A DNA stretch of 64,000 bases, taken from the NCBI GenBank assembly GCA_963716525.1, contig OY970315.1, forward strand, positions 4,464,001-4,528,000, in the 5' to 3' direction. Below the pieces are notes generated by a model. That model was not told where the DNA came from, searched no databases, and saw nothing but the letters and a program-made list of their open reading frames with translations. This stretch comes from JBBREP01 sp963716525. GTDB taxonomy: Bacteria; Actinomycetota; Acidimicrobiia; IMCC26256; PALSA-610. The position numbers were made by a program, and so were the translations under genes. Each line of letters begins with the position of its first letter. Positions within the stretch are counted from its first letter, which is position 1. Positions 54,200-63,970 of this stretch are shown one piece after another.

Positions 54200-54946
54200 G
54201 TGCGGACGATCGTCGTGGGCGCCTCGAGCGGGCTCGGCCGTTGCATCGGTCGCGGCCTCGCGCAACGGGGCGCGCGTGTGGCCCTCCTGGCCCGGCGCCG
54301 CTCGCATCTGGAGGAGGCGGCAAAGGAGGCCGGCCCGGGCACGCTCGCGATCGAATGCGACGTCACCGACGAAGCCGGATGCCGGGCCGCGATCGCCGAA
54401 GCGGCCGAAGGACTGGGTGGCATCGACGCGCTCGTGTACGCCACCGGCATCGGCCCGCTCTCGCGTATCGCCGACCTCGACGCAGCCACCTGGCGGCAAG
54501 CCTTCGACACCAACGTCACTGGCGCCGCCATCGTGACGAGCGCCGCGCTCGAGCACCTCGCGAAATCACGGGGCACCGCGGTGTACCTCTCCTCGGTGAG
54601 CGCGTCGATGACCCCGCCGTGGCCCGGCCTGGCCGCCTACGTGGTGAGCAAGGCCGCGCTCGACAAGCTCGTCGAGGCTTGGCGGGCCGAGCATCCCGAG
54701 GTGGGCTTCACGCGCCTCACGATCGGCGACTGTGTCGGCGGCGAGGGCGACTCGCTCACCCAGTTCGCGAGCGCCTGGGACCCCGATCTCGCCGCCGAGC
54801 TCGGCACCGAATGGATCACCCGCAAGTTCATCGCCGGCGCGTTCATCGACATCGACCATCTCGTCGGTGTCATCGACGCGATCCTGCACGGCGGCGTGAG
54901 TCTCTCGCTGCCGTCGGTCGTCGTCACCCCGCGGCCCACCGCGTAG
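54200..54946 (+). CDS. Short-chain dehydrogenase
   Basis: A 248-residue SDR. VGASSGLGRCIGRGLA binds NAD(P); YLSSVSASM and YVVSK are catalytic. GTG 54200 is chosen over ATG 54194 because GGAGG at 54188-54192 is only one base from the ATG but seven from the GTG. Located between the TetR B gene and a lipoprotein hydrolase on the plus strand. Confidence 0.88.
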   Translation: MRTIVVGASSGLGRCIGRGLAQRGARVALLARRRSHLEEAAKEAGPGTLAIECDVTDEAGCRAAIAEAAEGLGGIDALVYATGIGPLSRIADLDAATWRQAFDTNVTGAAIVTSAALEHLAKSRGTAVYLSSVSASMTPPWPGLAAYVVSKAALDKLVEAWRAEHPEVGFTRLTIGDCVGGEGDSLTQFASAWDPDLAAELGTEWITRKFIAGAFIDIDHLVGVIDAILHGGVSLSLPSVVVTPRPTA

Positions 54947-54969
54947 CCCTGCAGGCGAGGAGAGATCCG

Positions 54970-56493
54970 ATGCACCGACACTCGACCGCGGCAATCCTCG
55001 CCGGGTTGCTGATCGCCGGCGCGGCGGCCTGCTCGAGCTCGAGCAACAAGGCGAGCTCGTCCACGCCTGCGAGCACCACGACGGGCAACGGCACACCGGC
55101 GTCCACGGACACGACGGTGGCGCGCCCGGCGGGACCGAAGGCCGACCTGTCGAAGCAGCTCACCGGCGGCCACGGCGTCTACCTCGGCGACCCGATCCCG
55201 GTCGATCTCGCGAAGGCCGGTTACACCCAGCACGAGTACGTCGCGTCGGGCACCGCCACGTCGTACACGTCTGCGAGCGCGCTGGCTCGCGACGGCCGCT
55301 GGACCTTCGTGCCCGGCGCCACGGCCGCGTACCGCACACGCGTGCTCGTGCGCATGCCGGAGCAGCAGCACTTCAGCGGCAACGTCGTGGTCGAATGGCT
55401 CAACGTGAGCGGCGGCGTCGACGCCGACCCCGACTGGTCGACGCTGCACGAGGACATCATCAGGCACGGCGACGGCTGGGTGGGCGTGTCGGCGCAGCAG
55501 ATCGGCGTGACGGGCGGACCGGTGCTCGTGAAGGTCGACGTGCCCGGGAACGAGGATGCCGGCAAGGGTCTCGTGAAGATCGATCCGGCACGCTACGGCT
55601 CGCTCGTGCACCCCGGCGACGCCTACGCGCTCGACATCTACACGCAGGTCGGGCGCACGCTGCGCGACGGGGCCGGGCTCGGCGGGCCGAAGCCGCAGCG
55701 GCTGATCGCCGCAGGCGAGTCGCAGTCGGCGTTCACGATGGTCACCTATTACGACGGCGTGCAGCCGCTCACGAAGGCGTTCGACGGGTTCTTCGTGCAC
55801 AGCCGCGGTGCGGGCGGGCTCCCGCTGCTCGCCGGCACCAAGTCGTCAGGCATCGCCGACGCGATCCAGGGCCCGGCAGCGCTGTTCCGCACCGACGTGG
55901 CCGCGCCGATCATGGACGTGCAGACCGAGACCGACCTCACCAGCGTGCTCAGCTCGTACGCGGCGCGCCAACCCGACAACGACCGCTTCCGCCTGTGGGA
56001 GGTCACCGGCACGTCACACGCCGACGCGCACCTCCTCGGGTCGAACTCGAAGTACATCCAGTGCGGCGTGCCGATCAACGACGGTGACCTCCACATCGTG
56101 GCCAAGGCCGCCTACCGCGCGCTCGAGTCGTGGATCACCTCGAGCACTCCACCGCTGCATGCGCCTCGTATCGACGTGCAAGCGGGGAAGACACCCACGA
56201 TCCGGCGCGACACCGACGGCATCGCGCTCGGCGGCATCCGCACACCACCGGTGGACGTTCCCGTCGCGACGCTCAGCGGCGTGCCCGGCCCGAACACTTC
56301 GGTGATCTGCCTGCTGCTCGGCTCGAGCAAGCCGTTCAGCGCGGCGCGCCTCGCGCAGCTGTACCCGTCACGGGCGGTCTACGTCCAGCGCTTCACCGCC
56401 GCAGCCGACGCCACGATCAAGGCCGGCTTCGCGCTGGCCGCCGACCGCGCCGCGCTGCTCGGGTTCGCCGAACCGAACCGGGTTCAGGGTTGA
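54970..56493 (+). CDS. Lipoprotein alpha/beta-hydrolase domain protein
   Basis: A 507-residue product. Lipobox AGAAAC gives lipidation at C21, then a Ser/Thr linker. The main domain is of the 'alpha/beta hydrolase domain' type (PF20091-like): VVVEWLNVSGGVDADPDW, nucleophile S251 in AAGESQSAF, late TGTSHADAH with the His. An extracytoplasmic esterase acting on an imported ester is plausible. GAGGAGAG precedes ATG 54970. The last 10 bp overlap the convergent FadD gene. Confidence 0.87.
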   Translation: MHRHSTAAILAGLLIAGAAACSSSSNKASSSTPASTTTGNGTPASTDTTVARPAGPKADLSKQLTGGHGVYLGDPIPVDLAKAGYTQHEYVASGTATSYTSASALARDGRWTFVPGATAAYRTRVLVRMPEQQHFSGNVVVEWLNVSGGVDADPDWSTLHEDIIRHGDGWVGVSAQQIGVTGGPVLVKVDVPGNEDAGKGLVKIDPARYGSLVHPGDAYALDIYTQVGRTLRDGAGLGGPKPQRLIAAGESQSAFTMVTYYDGVQPLTKAFDGFFVHSRGAGGLPLLAGTKSSGIADAIQGPAALFRTDVAAPIMDVQTETDLTSVLSSYAARQPDNDRFRLWEVTGTSHADAHLLGSNSKYIQCGVPINDGDLHIVAKAAYRALESWITSSTPPLHAPRIDVQAGKTPTIRRDTDGIALGGIRTPPVDVPVATLSGVPGPNTSVICLLLGSSKPFSAARLAQLYPSRAVYVQRFTAAADATIKAGFALAADRAALLGFAEPNRVQG

Positions 56494-58013
56494 GCGGTCG
56501 CGCGTAGCTCGCGCTTCAGGACCTTGCCCGAGGGGTTGCGCGGCAGCGCGCCGACGAACACCACGTCCTTCGGCACCTTGAACCGGGCGAGCTGGCCGCG
56601 GCAGTGCTCCACGAGCTCGTCAACCGTTGCCGTCGCGTCGGGTCGCAGCGCGACGTACGCCACCGGCACCTCACCCCAGCGCTCGTCGGGCCGGCCCACG
56701 ACCGCGGCCTCGAGCACCGCGGGATGCTCGTAGAGCACCCGCTCCACCTCCGAGCCCGCGATGTTCTCGCCACCCGACAGGATCATGTCCTTCAACCGGT
56801 CCACGATGAAGAGGTAGCCGTCGTCGTCGCGCACACCGATGTCGCCGGTGTGGAACCAGCCGCCGGCGAACGCGGCCGCGGTGGCGTCGTCGTCGCGCCA
56901 GTAGCCCTTGAACACCTTCGGGCCGCGCAGCACGACCTCGCCGCGCACGCCCGGCGGCTGCGACGCGCCTCGCTCGTCCCAGATGTCGAGCTCCAGGTAG
57001 AGGCACGGGCGGCCGACGCTGCCGAGCTTGGTGACCAGGCTGTCGCGATCGAGAAAGGTGTCGCCCGACACCGTCTCGGTGAGCCCGTAGGCGTCGGCGA
57101 ACCAGGCCGACGGGAACGTGCGCTGCAGCCGCTCGATGAGCGGGATCGGCATCTTCTCGCCGCCGTTGATGATCACGCGCACCGAGGACAGGTCACGCCG
57201 TTCGATATCGGGCAACGCCATGATCGCGTTCACCATCGCCGGTGCCAGCCACACCGTGGTGACGCGCGAGCGCTCGATCTCGTCGACGACCGCCGCCGCG
57301 TCGAACGCGCCGTGGATGATCGTGGTGGCGCCCGCCGCGATCAGTGTGGTGGTCGTGAGGTCGAGCGCACCCACGTGGTAGAGCGGGCCGCATGCGAGCC
57401 CGAGATCGTTGCTGGTGAAACCGAACTCCACGAGGTGCGCAAGGTTCTTCCACGCCAGGTTCGCGTGCGTGAGCATTACGCCCTTCGGCCGGCCGGTGGT
57501 GCCCGACGTGTACATGAGCCGGTGCACGTCGTCGCCCGCCACCGGCACGCGTGGCGGCGTGCTCGCAGGCACCCGGAGCTGCGCGAACGGCAACCAGCCG
57601 TCGGGCGCCGGGTCGGCGATGCCCACGCGGGTGAGCGCCGGCTCGATCCCCGCCGTCGCTTCGCCGGCGAGCGGCGCGAGCGCGCCGTCGCACACGAGCG
57701 CACGCGCCTGCGAGTGCTCCAGGATGTAACGCACCTCGGCGGCGGCGAGCCGCCAGTTGATCGGCATCGCGATCGCACCGACATAGTTCGCGGCGAAGAT
57801 CGTCTCGAGGAACTCGATGCAGTTGTACGAGAGCAGCGCCACGACGTCGCCCGCGCCGATGCCGCGGTCGTGCAGGCCGCCGGCGGCGGCCGCGGCACGG
57901 GAGGCCATCTCGCCGTACGTGACGGCGGCGCTGCCGGCGCGTGCCAGCACCCGGTCGGGCGCGCGGCTCGCATGGTGCTCGAGGACGGCGACCCAGTTCA
58001 CGTCCGGCTGCAT
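56484..58013 (-). CDS. FadD-type acyl-CoA synthetase
   Basis: A 509-residue intact AMP ligase. MYTSGTTGRPKGVMLTHAN, YGLTETVSGD, HTGDIGVRDDDGYLFIVDR, DMILSGGENIAGSE and NPSGKVLKREL are the core motifs. It activates a fatty or cyclic acid with ATP and CoA. Divergent from the TetR gene at 58088, with a perfect palindrome between the two starts, so that regulator very probably controls it. Confidence 0.93.
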   Translation of the reverse strand: MQPDVNWVAVLEHHASRAPDRVLARAGSAAVTYGEMASRAAAAAGGLHDRGIGAGDVVALLSYNCIEFLETIFAANYVGAIAMPINWRLAAAEVRYILEHSQARALVCDGALAPLAGEATAGIEPALTRVGIADPAPDGWLPFAQLRVPASTPPRVPVAGDDVHRLMYTSGTTGRPKGVMLTHANLAWKNLAHLVEFGFTSNDLGLACGPLYHVGALDLTTTTLIAAGATTIIHGAFDAAAVVDEIERSRVTTVWLAPAMVNAIMALPDIERRDLSSVRVIINGGEKMPIPLIERLQRTFPSAWFADAYGLTETVSGDTFLDRDSLVTKLGSVGRPCLYLELDIWDERGASQPPGVRGEVVLRGPKVFKGYWRDDDATAAAFAGGWFHTGDIGVRDDDGYLFIVDRLKDMILSGGENIAGSEVERVLYEHPAVLEAAVVGRPDERWGEVPVAYVALRPDATATVDELVEHCRGQLARFKVPKDVVFVGALPRNPSGKVLKRELRATAQP

Positions 58014-58037
58014 CCGCCCTCCCCTCCCCGCGTTCTG

Positions 58038-58053
58038 TACCGACCGTTCGGTA
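58038..58053. promoter_or_regulatory. TetR-type operator TACCGACCGTTCGGTA
   Basis: Perfect TACCGA/TCGGTA inverted repeat with a 4-base centre, between the divergent FadD (58013) and TetR (58088) starts. This form is common for TetR repressors of lipid and efflux genes. Confidence 0.75.
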
Positions 58054-58087
58054 TCCTAACGACGGGCACGCGACGGAAGGGCCGCTG

Positions 58088-58771
58088 ATGAAGAGCCGCG
58101 TAGCGTCTGCGGCGATGCCGCGGGCCAAGGCGAACGACGAGCGGCCCCGCAGCCCGAAGTGGCAGGCGCGGCGCGCCGCCATCGTCGACACATCGGCCCG
58201 GGTGTTCGCGCGGCGCGGTTACCACGCCACCGGGCTCACCGAGCTGTGCGACGCCAACGGCCTCGGCAAGGGCACGCTCTACCACTACATCGGATCGAAG
58301 GAGCAGCTCCTCGCCGCGATCCACGACCGGGTCATGGACGAGGTGATGGCCGGCGCCGATCGCGTCGCGGCCACCGACGGATCGCCACCGGCCCGCCTCG
58401 CGATGCTCGGCGACGAGCTGCTCGACGTGATCCAGCGTTATCCCGACCATGTGTGGGTGTTCCTGCACGAGTTCCCCGCGCTCACCGGCGAGCGGGCCGA
58501 CCAATTCCGCGTGCGCAGGCGCGAGTACGAGCGCCGGGTCGAGGAGATCCTGCGCGCCGGCATCGCATCGGGCGACTTCCGCGCCGTCGACGCGCGCCTC
58601 ACCGCGCTGGCCTGGCTCGGCATGCACAACTACACCTATCTCTGGCTGAAGCCCGGGGGCCGTCTCTCGGCCCGCGACGTCGCCAAGCCGTTCGCCGACC
58701 TCTTCACCCGAGGCATCACCGCCGATGCCACTCTCGCCACTGGCCGGCGGAGCCGGCCGCACCGCAGCTGA
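58088..58771 (+). CDS. TetR family regulator C
   Basis: A 227-residue regulator. HTH: LTELCDANGLGKGTLYHYIGSKEQL; the C-terminal domain is of the KstR2/TetR_C helical type (LHEFPALTGERADQFRVRRREYE). Unlike regulators A and B it has the standard GKGTLYHY recognition helix, so it recognises a different operator, most likely 58038-58053. Probable local repressor of itself and the FadD gene. Confidence 0.9.
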   Translation: MKSRVASAAMPRAKANDERPRSPKWQARRAAIVDTSARVFARRGYHATGLTELCDANGLGKGTLYHYIGSKEQLLAAIHDRVMDEVMAGADRVAATDGSPPARLAMLGDELLDVIQRYPDHVWVFLHEFPALTGERADQFRVRRREYERRVEEILRAGIASGDFRAVDARLTALAWLGMHNYTYLWLKPGGRLSARDVAKPFADLFTRGITADATLATGRRSRPHRS

Positions 58772-58800
58772 GCCCGCGGCGGCCCGGGCGCGTACGGGCC

Positions 58801-59127
58801 CTACGCGGAGCGGCGGCGCGCCGCCGGGAGGAGCTGCGCGAGGCGCTCGCGCAAACCCGGCGACGGCGGACCGGGCGCACCGGGCGCGGCCTCGGGTCGG
58901 CGCGCTGCATCGCCGAGCGCGTCCACAAGCAGCGCCGCGAGCTCCGCGGTGTCGGCGACGCGCACGGGAGTGGCCGCAACGCACACGCTTCCCCGCCACT
59001 GCGAGAACACGACGACCTGCTCGGTGTCGTGCCACGTGGCTCGCACGAACTCGTCGGCACCGAGCGCCTGCGGGAGGTACACGCGGTGGCGCGCCACCGA
59101 CCGTGCGTCCCTGCGTCCGTCCGCCAC
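58801..59127 (-). CDS. Small hypothetical protein
   Basis: About 108 residues. VYLPQALGADEFVRATWHDTEQVVVFSQWRG is beta-rich; the C-terminal third is Pro/Arg/Ala-rich and looks disordered. No family recognised. GTG 59127 is tentative. It lies between the TetR C gene (convergent) and the GDT1-like gene. Confidence 0.55.
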   Translation of the reverse strand: MADGRRDARSVARHRVYLPQALGADEFVRATWHDTEQVVVFSQWRGSVCVAATPVRVADTAELAALLVDALGDAARRPEAAPGAPGPPSPGLRERLAQLLPAARRRSA

Positions 59128-59180
59128 GACACCATGATGGGCCTGCGGCGCGCCGCCGTCAAAGGGCGGCCCCGCTGGGC

Positions 59181-59768
59181 TCAGCCGCGCACGGTCGCCA
59201 CCGCCGCGACGACCGCCAGCACCACGAGAATCAGTCCGGTCAGCTGGCGGACCCGTCGCACCGGCACGCGGCGCACGAGCCCCTGGCCGCTCACGACCGC
59301 GATGCCGGCGACGACCCAGAGCGCAGCGGTGGCGCCCACACCCACGCTGATCGCGGAGTGGTAGTGCGCGGCCAGGTTCGCGGTGAGGATCTGCGTGAGG
59401 TCGCCCCACTCGGCGATGAAGATCACCGAGAACGCGGTGAGGAACACCGTGCCGTGGTGCAGCTCCTCCTCGCGCTCGACGAGAGCTTGCTCGTCCTCCT
59501 TCCCGGCCTCGAGGAACGCGAGCACCGCGCCCACGGCGAAGAGCACGGTGACGAACGCCTCCACCGCGCGGTGCGGCAGGAGCTTGAACAGCCCGACACC
59601 GATGGTTGTCGCGATCACGACGTGCACGAGGAACGCAGCGGCCGCGCCGAGCCACACGAGGGTCGGCCGCCCGCGTGACGAGAGCACCAGCGAGGCGAAC
59701 ATCGTCTTGTCGGGAAGCTCCCCCACGAAGATCACCGGGAACACCGCGACCGCGATGGTGAGACTCAC
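59181..59768 (-). CDS. GDT1/TMEM165-family (UPF0016) cation transporter
   Basis: A 195-residue membrane protein with two homologous halves. The ExGD(K/R)T-like motifs are GELPDKTMFAS in helix 1 and AEWGDLTQILT in the second half. The family exports or exchanges Mn2+ or Ca2+ (MntX/MneA in bacteria). An acidic loop (EAGKEDEQALVEREEE) separates the halves. GTG 59768 overlaps the DUF2784 stop, so the two are coupled. Function unrelated to the catabolic genes. Confidence 0.88.
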   Translation of the reverse strand: MSLTIAVAVFPVIFVGELPDKTMFASLVLSSRGRPTLVWLGAAAAFLVHVVIATTIGVGLFKLLPHRAVEAFVTVLFAVGAVLAFLEAGKEDEQALVEREEELHHGTVFLTAFSVIFIAEWGDLTQILTANLAAHYHSAISVGVGATAALWVVAGIAVVSGQGLVRRVPVRRVRQLTGLILVVLAVVAAVATVRG

Positions 59769-60172
59769 GAAGCCGGCCGCCCGTGGACCACCGGCACGCT
59801 CGCAGGGCCGCGCCTCGTAGGGCCGCGCGCCGGCCGCCGGTGCCTCGCCGCCATCACGTACGACACCACGATGCCCGCGCCGAAGACGAGCTGGACGGTC
59901 CATTGATAGTGCGCCGGGTACACACGGCCGGTGAAGTAGTGGTCGATGAAACCGTCGTGGTACGGGTGGCCGGCCCGGCGCCGGAAGTACTGCTCCCAAG
60001 TGGTGAGTGGGCAGTCGAAGTTGATCGTGATGCTCACGACCGCGATCACGATCGCGACCGTGTGAGCCCACACCACGCGCGGCCATCGCCACGCGAGGAA
60101 GCCGCCGGCCGGCAGGAACGCGAGGAACGCCACGTGCGCGCCCCACACGACGTCGGCGGGCACGGTCCACAT
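59765..60172 (-). CDS. DUF2784 membrane protein
   Basis: A 135-residue protein with three or four hydrophobic segments and the family pattern FDCPLTTWEQYFRRRAG followed by FIDHYFTGRVYP. Function unknown. Overlaps the GDT1-like start. Confidence 0.85.
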   Translation of the reverse strand: MWTVPADVVWGAHVAFLAFLPAGGFLAWRWPRVVWAHTVAIVIAVVSITINFDCPLTTWEQYFRRRAGHPYHDGFIDHYFTGRVYPAHYQWTVQLVFGAGIVVSYVMAARHRRPARGPTRRGPASVPVVHGRPAS

Positions 60173-60195
60173 GGCGGCGGTGCTGCGGACCGCGC

Positions 60196-60673
60196 TCAGC
60201 GGACCGGCGTGGACGTGAGCGCCACCTCGACCTCGATCTCGACCGATCCGCAGCGCGGCAGCGCGGCAACGCCGATCGCCGAGCGCGAATGCCGGCCGGC
60301 GGCGCCGAACACCTCGTGGAGCAACTGCGACGCGCCGTCGACCACCGCCGGCTGCGCGTCGAAGCCCGGTGCGCTGGCGACGAAGCCGAGCACGGTGAGG
60401 ACCCGTTCAATGCGGTCGAGCGAGCCCAGCTCGGCCCGCAGCACCGACAGCGCGTTCGAGCGCGCACCAGCGCGCCGCGCCGGCACCGTCCGCCACCGAG
60501 AGGTCGGCACCGAGCACGCCCTGCACGATCGCGCCCGCGTGATCGCGCGGCAGCTGCCCGGAGGTGCGCGCCCGGCCACCGTGCACCACCACGGCGTCGA
60601 GCGGGTCGTGCGGCGGGTACGGACCGGGCAGCACGATGCCGAGATCCGCGAGACGTTGCTCGACACCGGTCAC
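60196..60673 (-). CDS. RidA (YjgF/UK114) family protein (frame broken near 60457)
   Basis: About 158 residues after removing one extra base at 60457. GVEQRLADLGIVLPGPYPPH and RTSGQLPRD in the first frame, NALSVLRAELGSLDRIERVL and GRHSRSAIGVAALPR in the second are typical of the RidA group that deaminates reactive enamines/imines (R in HSRSAIG). The break again falls just before AACGCG. GTG 60673 start; divergent from the next gene. Confidence 0.85.
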
Positions 60674-60691
60674 GCTGGCAACGTATCCCCG

Positions 60692-61232
60692 ATGGGTTGG
60701 ACGGTTGCGCCGGTGCCGCAGGCACGCGTCTACCACTACAGCGAGGATCCCGCGATCGATCGCTTCGAGCCTCACGTGCCGGCGACGAATCCCCGGTCGG
60801 ACGCATGCGTATGGGCGATCGAGGCGCGCTGCGCGCCGCTCTACTGGTTCCCGCGCGACTGGCCGCGCGTGGCCGTGTGGGCGAACGACGACGAGCAGGC
60901 CATGCGGCTCCGACAGCAGTTCGACACCCGCGCCCGCCGGCTGCACGTGATCGAGCGCGCTCGGCGCCCCCTGCTGCGCACCGCGGTCGTGTACGAGTAC
61001 GAGCTCGACGGCGCGCGGTTCGCGCCATGGCCCGACGCCGAGGGTCAGTGGGCCGCGCACGCAACGGTCGAGCCTCTCGCGGTGCACGTCGTCGCCGACC
61101 TCGAGGCGCGCCATCGCGACGCGGGCGTGGAGCTGCCGCGACACTGACGACCTCACACACTGGCGCGACGACGTGATCGCGAGCGGACTCCCGTTCAGCA
61201 TCGTGCGCTTCGCGAACGCGCTTCCGCATTGA
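60692..61232 (+). CDS. DUF6886 family protein (frame broken near 61137)
   Basis: About 179 residues when one extra C near 61136 is removed. ARVYHYSEDPAIDRFEPH and PLYWFPRDWPRVAVWA are the family motifs; the C-terminus LPFSIVRFANALPH is read in the second frame. Function unknown. ATG 60692 is near the divergent RidA start. Confidence 0.8.
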
Positions 61233-61258
61233 CGGCCGGGACGGAAAGGAACCACGGC

Positions 61259-62171
61259 ATGACCCACAGGCTCGCGGCGGCGACCGACCGCTTCGACAGG
61301 CGCTGCGATCTCGAGGTTGCCGGCGCGTCGAGCGACCCCGACAGCACTGCCGTACGGGTCGCGCTGTGGCGCGCGATGCACGTGCTGGTCGATCCGCCGC
61401 CGCACGTGCTCGACGACGAGTTGGGTCTGCGTCTCGTCGCGCCGGAGGACGATTGGCGCGCCCGACCCGACATGGACCCGGCATGGACCGGCCCGTTTCG
61501 CGCCGGCACCGTCGCGCGCCGCCCGTTTCGTCGAAGACCTCGTGATGGACCGCATGGGGCACGGTGTGGCGCAGTACGTGATCCTCGGCGCCGGACTCGA
61601 CACCTTCGCGCAACGCCGGCCCGACCTTGCGGCCTCGCTGCGCGTGTTCGAGGTCGATCGGCCCGGCCCGCAGTCGTGGAAGCGCGAGCGCCTCGCCGCG
61701 CTCGGTGACCGCCCGCACGACTCACTGTCCTTCGTGCCCGTCGACTTCGAAGCCGGCGACTCGTGGTGGGACGAGCTGCAGCGCGCGGGCTTCGACCGCC
61801 GGCAACCGGCTGTGGTCGCCTCGACCGGCGTGTCGATGTACCTGACCGAGGAGGCCACCGCCGACACGCTCCGCCGGATCGCAGGGCTTCCGGCCGGATC
61901 GGTGCTCGCAATGACGTTTCTCCTGCCGACCGAGCTCGTCGAAGCAGCTGACCGCCCTTCCTACGAGGCCGCGCAGGAAGGCGCGCGCCGGTCGGGCACG
62001 CCGTTCATCAGCCTGTACGCACCCGACGAGATGCTCACTCTCGCCCGTGCCACCGGATTCGCGCGCGCCGAGCACGTCTCGTCGAACCAGCTGCGCGCTC
62101 GATACTTCCGCGGCCGGTCCGACGGCCTCCGCCCATCGAGCGGTGAGGACTTCCTCGTCGCCACCACCTGA
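61259..62171 (+). CDS. Class I SAM-dependent methyltransferase, LCMT/PF04072 type (frame broken near 61519)
   Basis: About 303 residues after removing one extra C near 61519, which restores TVARARFVEDLV. The SAM site is YVILGAGLDTFAQRRPD, followed by FEVDRPGPQSWK and VASTGVSMYLTEEA, the usual motifs of the leucine-carboxyl-methyltransferase-like actinobacterial family. O-methylation of a small molecule is expected. GGAAAGGAA provides the ribosome-binding site. Confidence 0.87.
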
Positions 62172-62216
62172 CCGGCGCACGCACCCCTGCGCCCGCGTGT
62201 CGCATCGCGCCCGGGT

Positions 62217-63262
62217 TCAGAGATGCTCGGTGAGAAAGTCATACGCCCGCATTCCATGCCACGCGTGCGGGCCGTCGAAGACGTCGTGCTCGAGGCGCGT
62301 GCCGGCGTCGAGCAGCTCATACACATCGCGGAATGCCGCGACCGTCTCGCGCGCCGCGCCGACCGGGAAGATGAGATCGTCGGCGCCGGTCTCGACGAGG
62401 AGCGCGCGCGCGGCGCGACGAGCGCGGCGATGTCGAGATGTTCGAGCTCGCCGAGCTGGCCCCACATCACCTGCGAGCCGCACATGTTCCACGGCACCCG
62501 GTGCGCGGCGGCCCACGACGACAGATAGCCCGACACGACCGCCGCGCGCACCCGTTCGTCGACCGCGGCGAGGAACAGCGTCATGGTGCCGCCGTACGAC
62601 AACCCGCAGGCGCCGATCCGGAGGGGATCGACGAGCGGGTGCGCGGCGAGCACATCGAGCGACCGGCGCAGGTCCCAGATGTTCTGCGCGATCGGGTTCG
62701 TGCCCGCCATCACTGCGCACACGAGGTTCCAGTCGCAGTCGTAGCGATGACTCGACGGATCCCACTGCGGGTCCTGGCGCGCACCGAAGCAGCGCAGATC
62801 GGGGGCGAGCACCACGAACCCCCGCCACGCGAGCTCGTGGCCGTACGCGCCGTTGTAGCCCGCGATCTCGGCGCGACGCTGCGGATCGCCGCCGTCGACG
62901 TCACACACCATCGACTTGCCGGCACCGTGACCATGGATCGCGAGCACCGCGGCGCCCGGAGCCGCGCCGTCACGGGTGTGCGGTACGAGGAGGAACGCCG
63001 GCACCGACATCGCCGTCTCGGTGTCGAACACCACCGTGTCGCGGCGGTAGTGCTCGCAGTCGACCGAGTCGAGCACTTCGAACCCGAGCGGCACCGGATC
63101 GGGGTCGGCGCCGAGCAACGCGGCGAGACGGGCGCGGTTGTGGGCGCGCCACGCGTCGGCCGCACCGATATCGGCGGGTGGCGAGGCCGGTGATCGGGCC
63201 CCGGCGAGGCGCAGCTGCCAGTAGGCCCACGGTGAGAAGTTCCGCGCCACGCCGTCCGCCAC
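62217..63262 (-). CDS. Acetylxylan esterase / dienelactone-hydrolase-like alpha/beta hydrolase (frame broken near 62406)
   Basis: About 347 residues once two bases in the GCGC tract at 62402-62411 are removed. AVLAIHGHGAGKSM is the oxyanion region, GACGLSYGGTM carries the nucleophilic Ser, and VFDGPHAWHGMRAYDF the catalytic His. Related proteins hydrolyse acetylated sugars or other esters. GTG 63262 is tentative (63248 is an alternative). It follows the ThuA-like gene by 11 bp on the minus strand, so a sugar-related pair is plausible. Confidence 0.82.
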
Positions 63263-63273
63263 CTCCGGCCCCG

Positions 63274-63970
63274 TCAGTGGCCGGAGCCGAGCACCCAGGC
63301 GATGCCGCCCTCCAGATGGCCGAGGTACGCGGTCGACTCCCACGCCGCCGGAAAGTGACCGAGGCTCGTGGAGAACACGCGGCCTTCGCCCTCGGTGAAG
63401 CACCACGACAGCGGGTAACCAAACGGTGGCGGCGCCGCGCCCGGAGCGGTGAGGTCGAGCTCGCCGTCGCGCACGCGCAACAGCACGCGCGCGTCGGCGC
63501 GCAGGTCGCGAAACTGGTACACCTCGTCATGCCAGCGCCACTCGCGGCCAAGCGTCGAGCAGGCCGGATGATCGGGCTCGGGGATATCGAGCGCGACCGT
63601 CTGCGTCCACGGGTGACCGTCGAATCGGGCGCCCACGATCGCGCCGTACTCGGGCCAGCCGTAGCAACTGTCGGTGGCGGAGTGGATCGCGACGACGCCG
63701 AGCTCACCCGCCCGCAGCTGCGCCATGATCGCGGCGCGCTCGGTGCGCGGTCCACGGCGTCTCGCCGATGGTGAAGAGCGCGAGGACGCGCGCGTCGCGC
63801 AGCGCCGAGTGGTCGAGCCGGCGCACGTCGCTGACCGAGGTGGCGGCGAGCCCGTGCATGCCCGCGAGCTGCGCGACCGCCCGCTCGGCCTGCCCGAGCA
63901 CTCCGTGCACACCGGAGGGACCCGACGCGTACGGCGCAGCCTGGGTGATGAACAGCAGCTCGCCGGACAT
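63274..63970 (-). CDS. ThuA-like domain protein (frame broken near 63745)
   Basis: About 231 residues when one extra base near 63745 is removed. ELLFITQAAPYASGPSGVHG starts the Rossmann-like ThuA fold; LGVVAIHSATDS and PLSWCFTEGEGRVFSTSLGH are conserved late motifs. ThuA (trehalose utilisation) relatives are class I glutamine-amidotransferase-like proteins of uncertain activity. ATG 63970 lies 30 bp from the window edge; these last 30 bp carry no recognised feature. Confidence 0.83.

Noticed and set aside
58783..58802. GGCCCG/CGGGCC inverted repeat after TetR C as a terminator
   Set aside because: Only a 6-bp stem in very GC-rich sequence with no T-run; expected often by chance.
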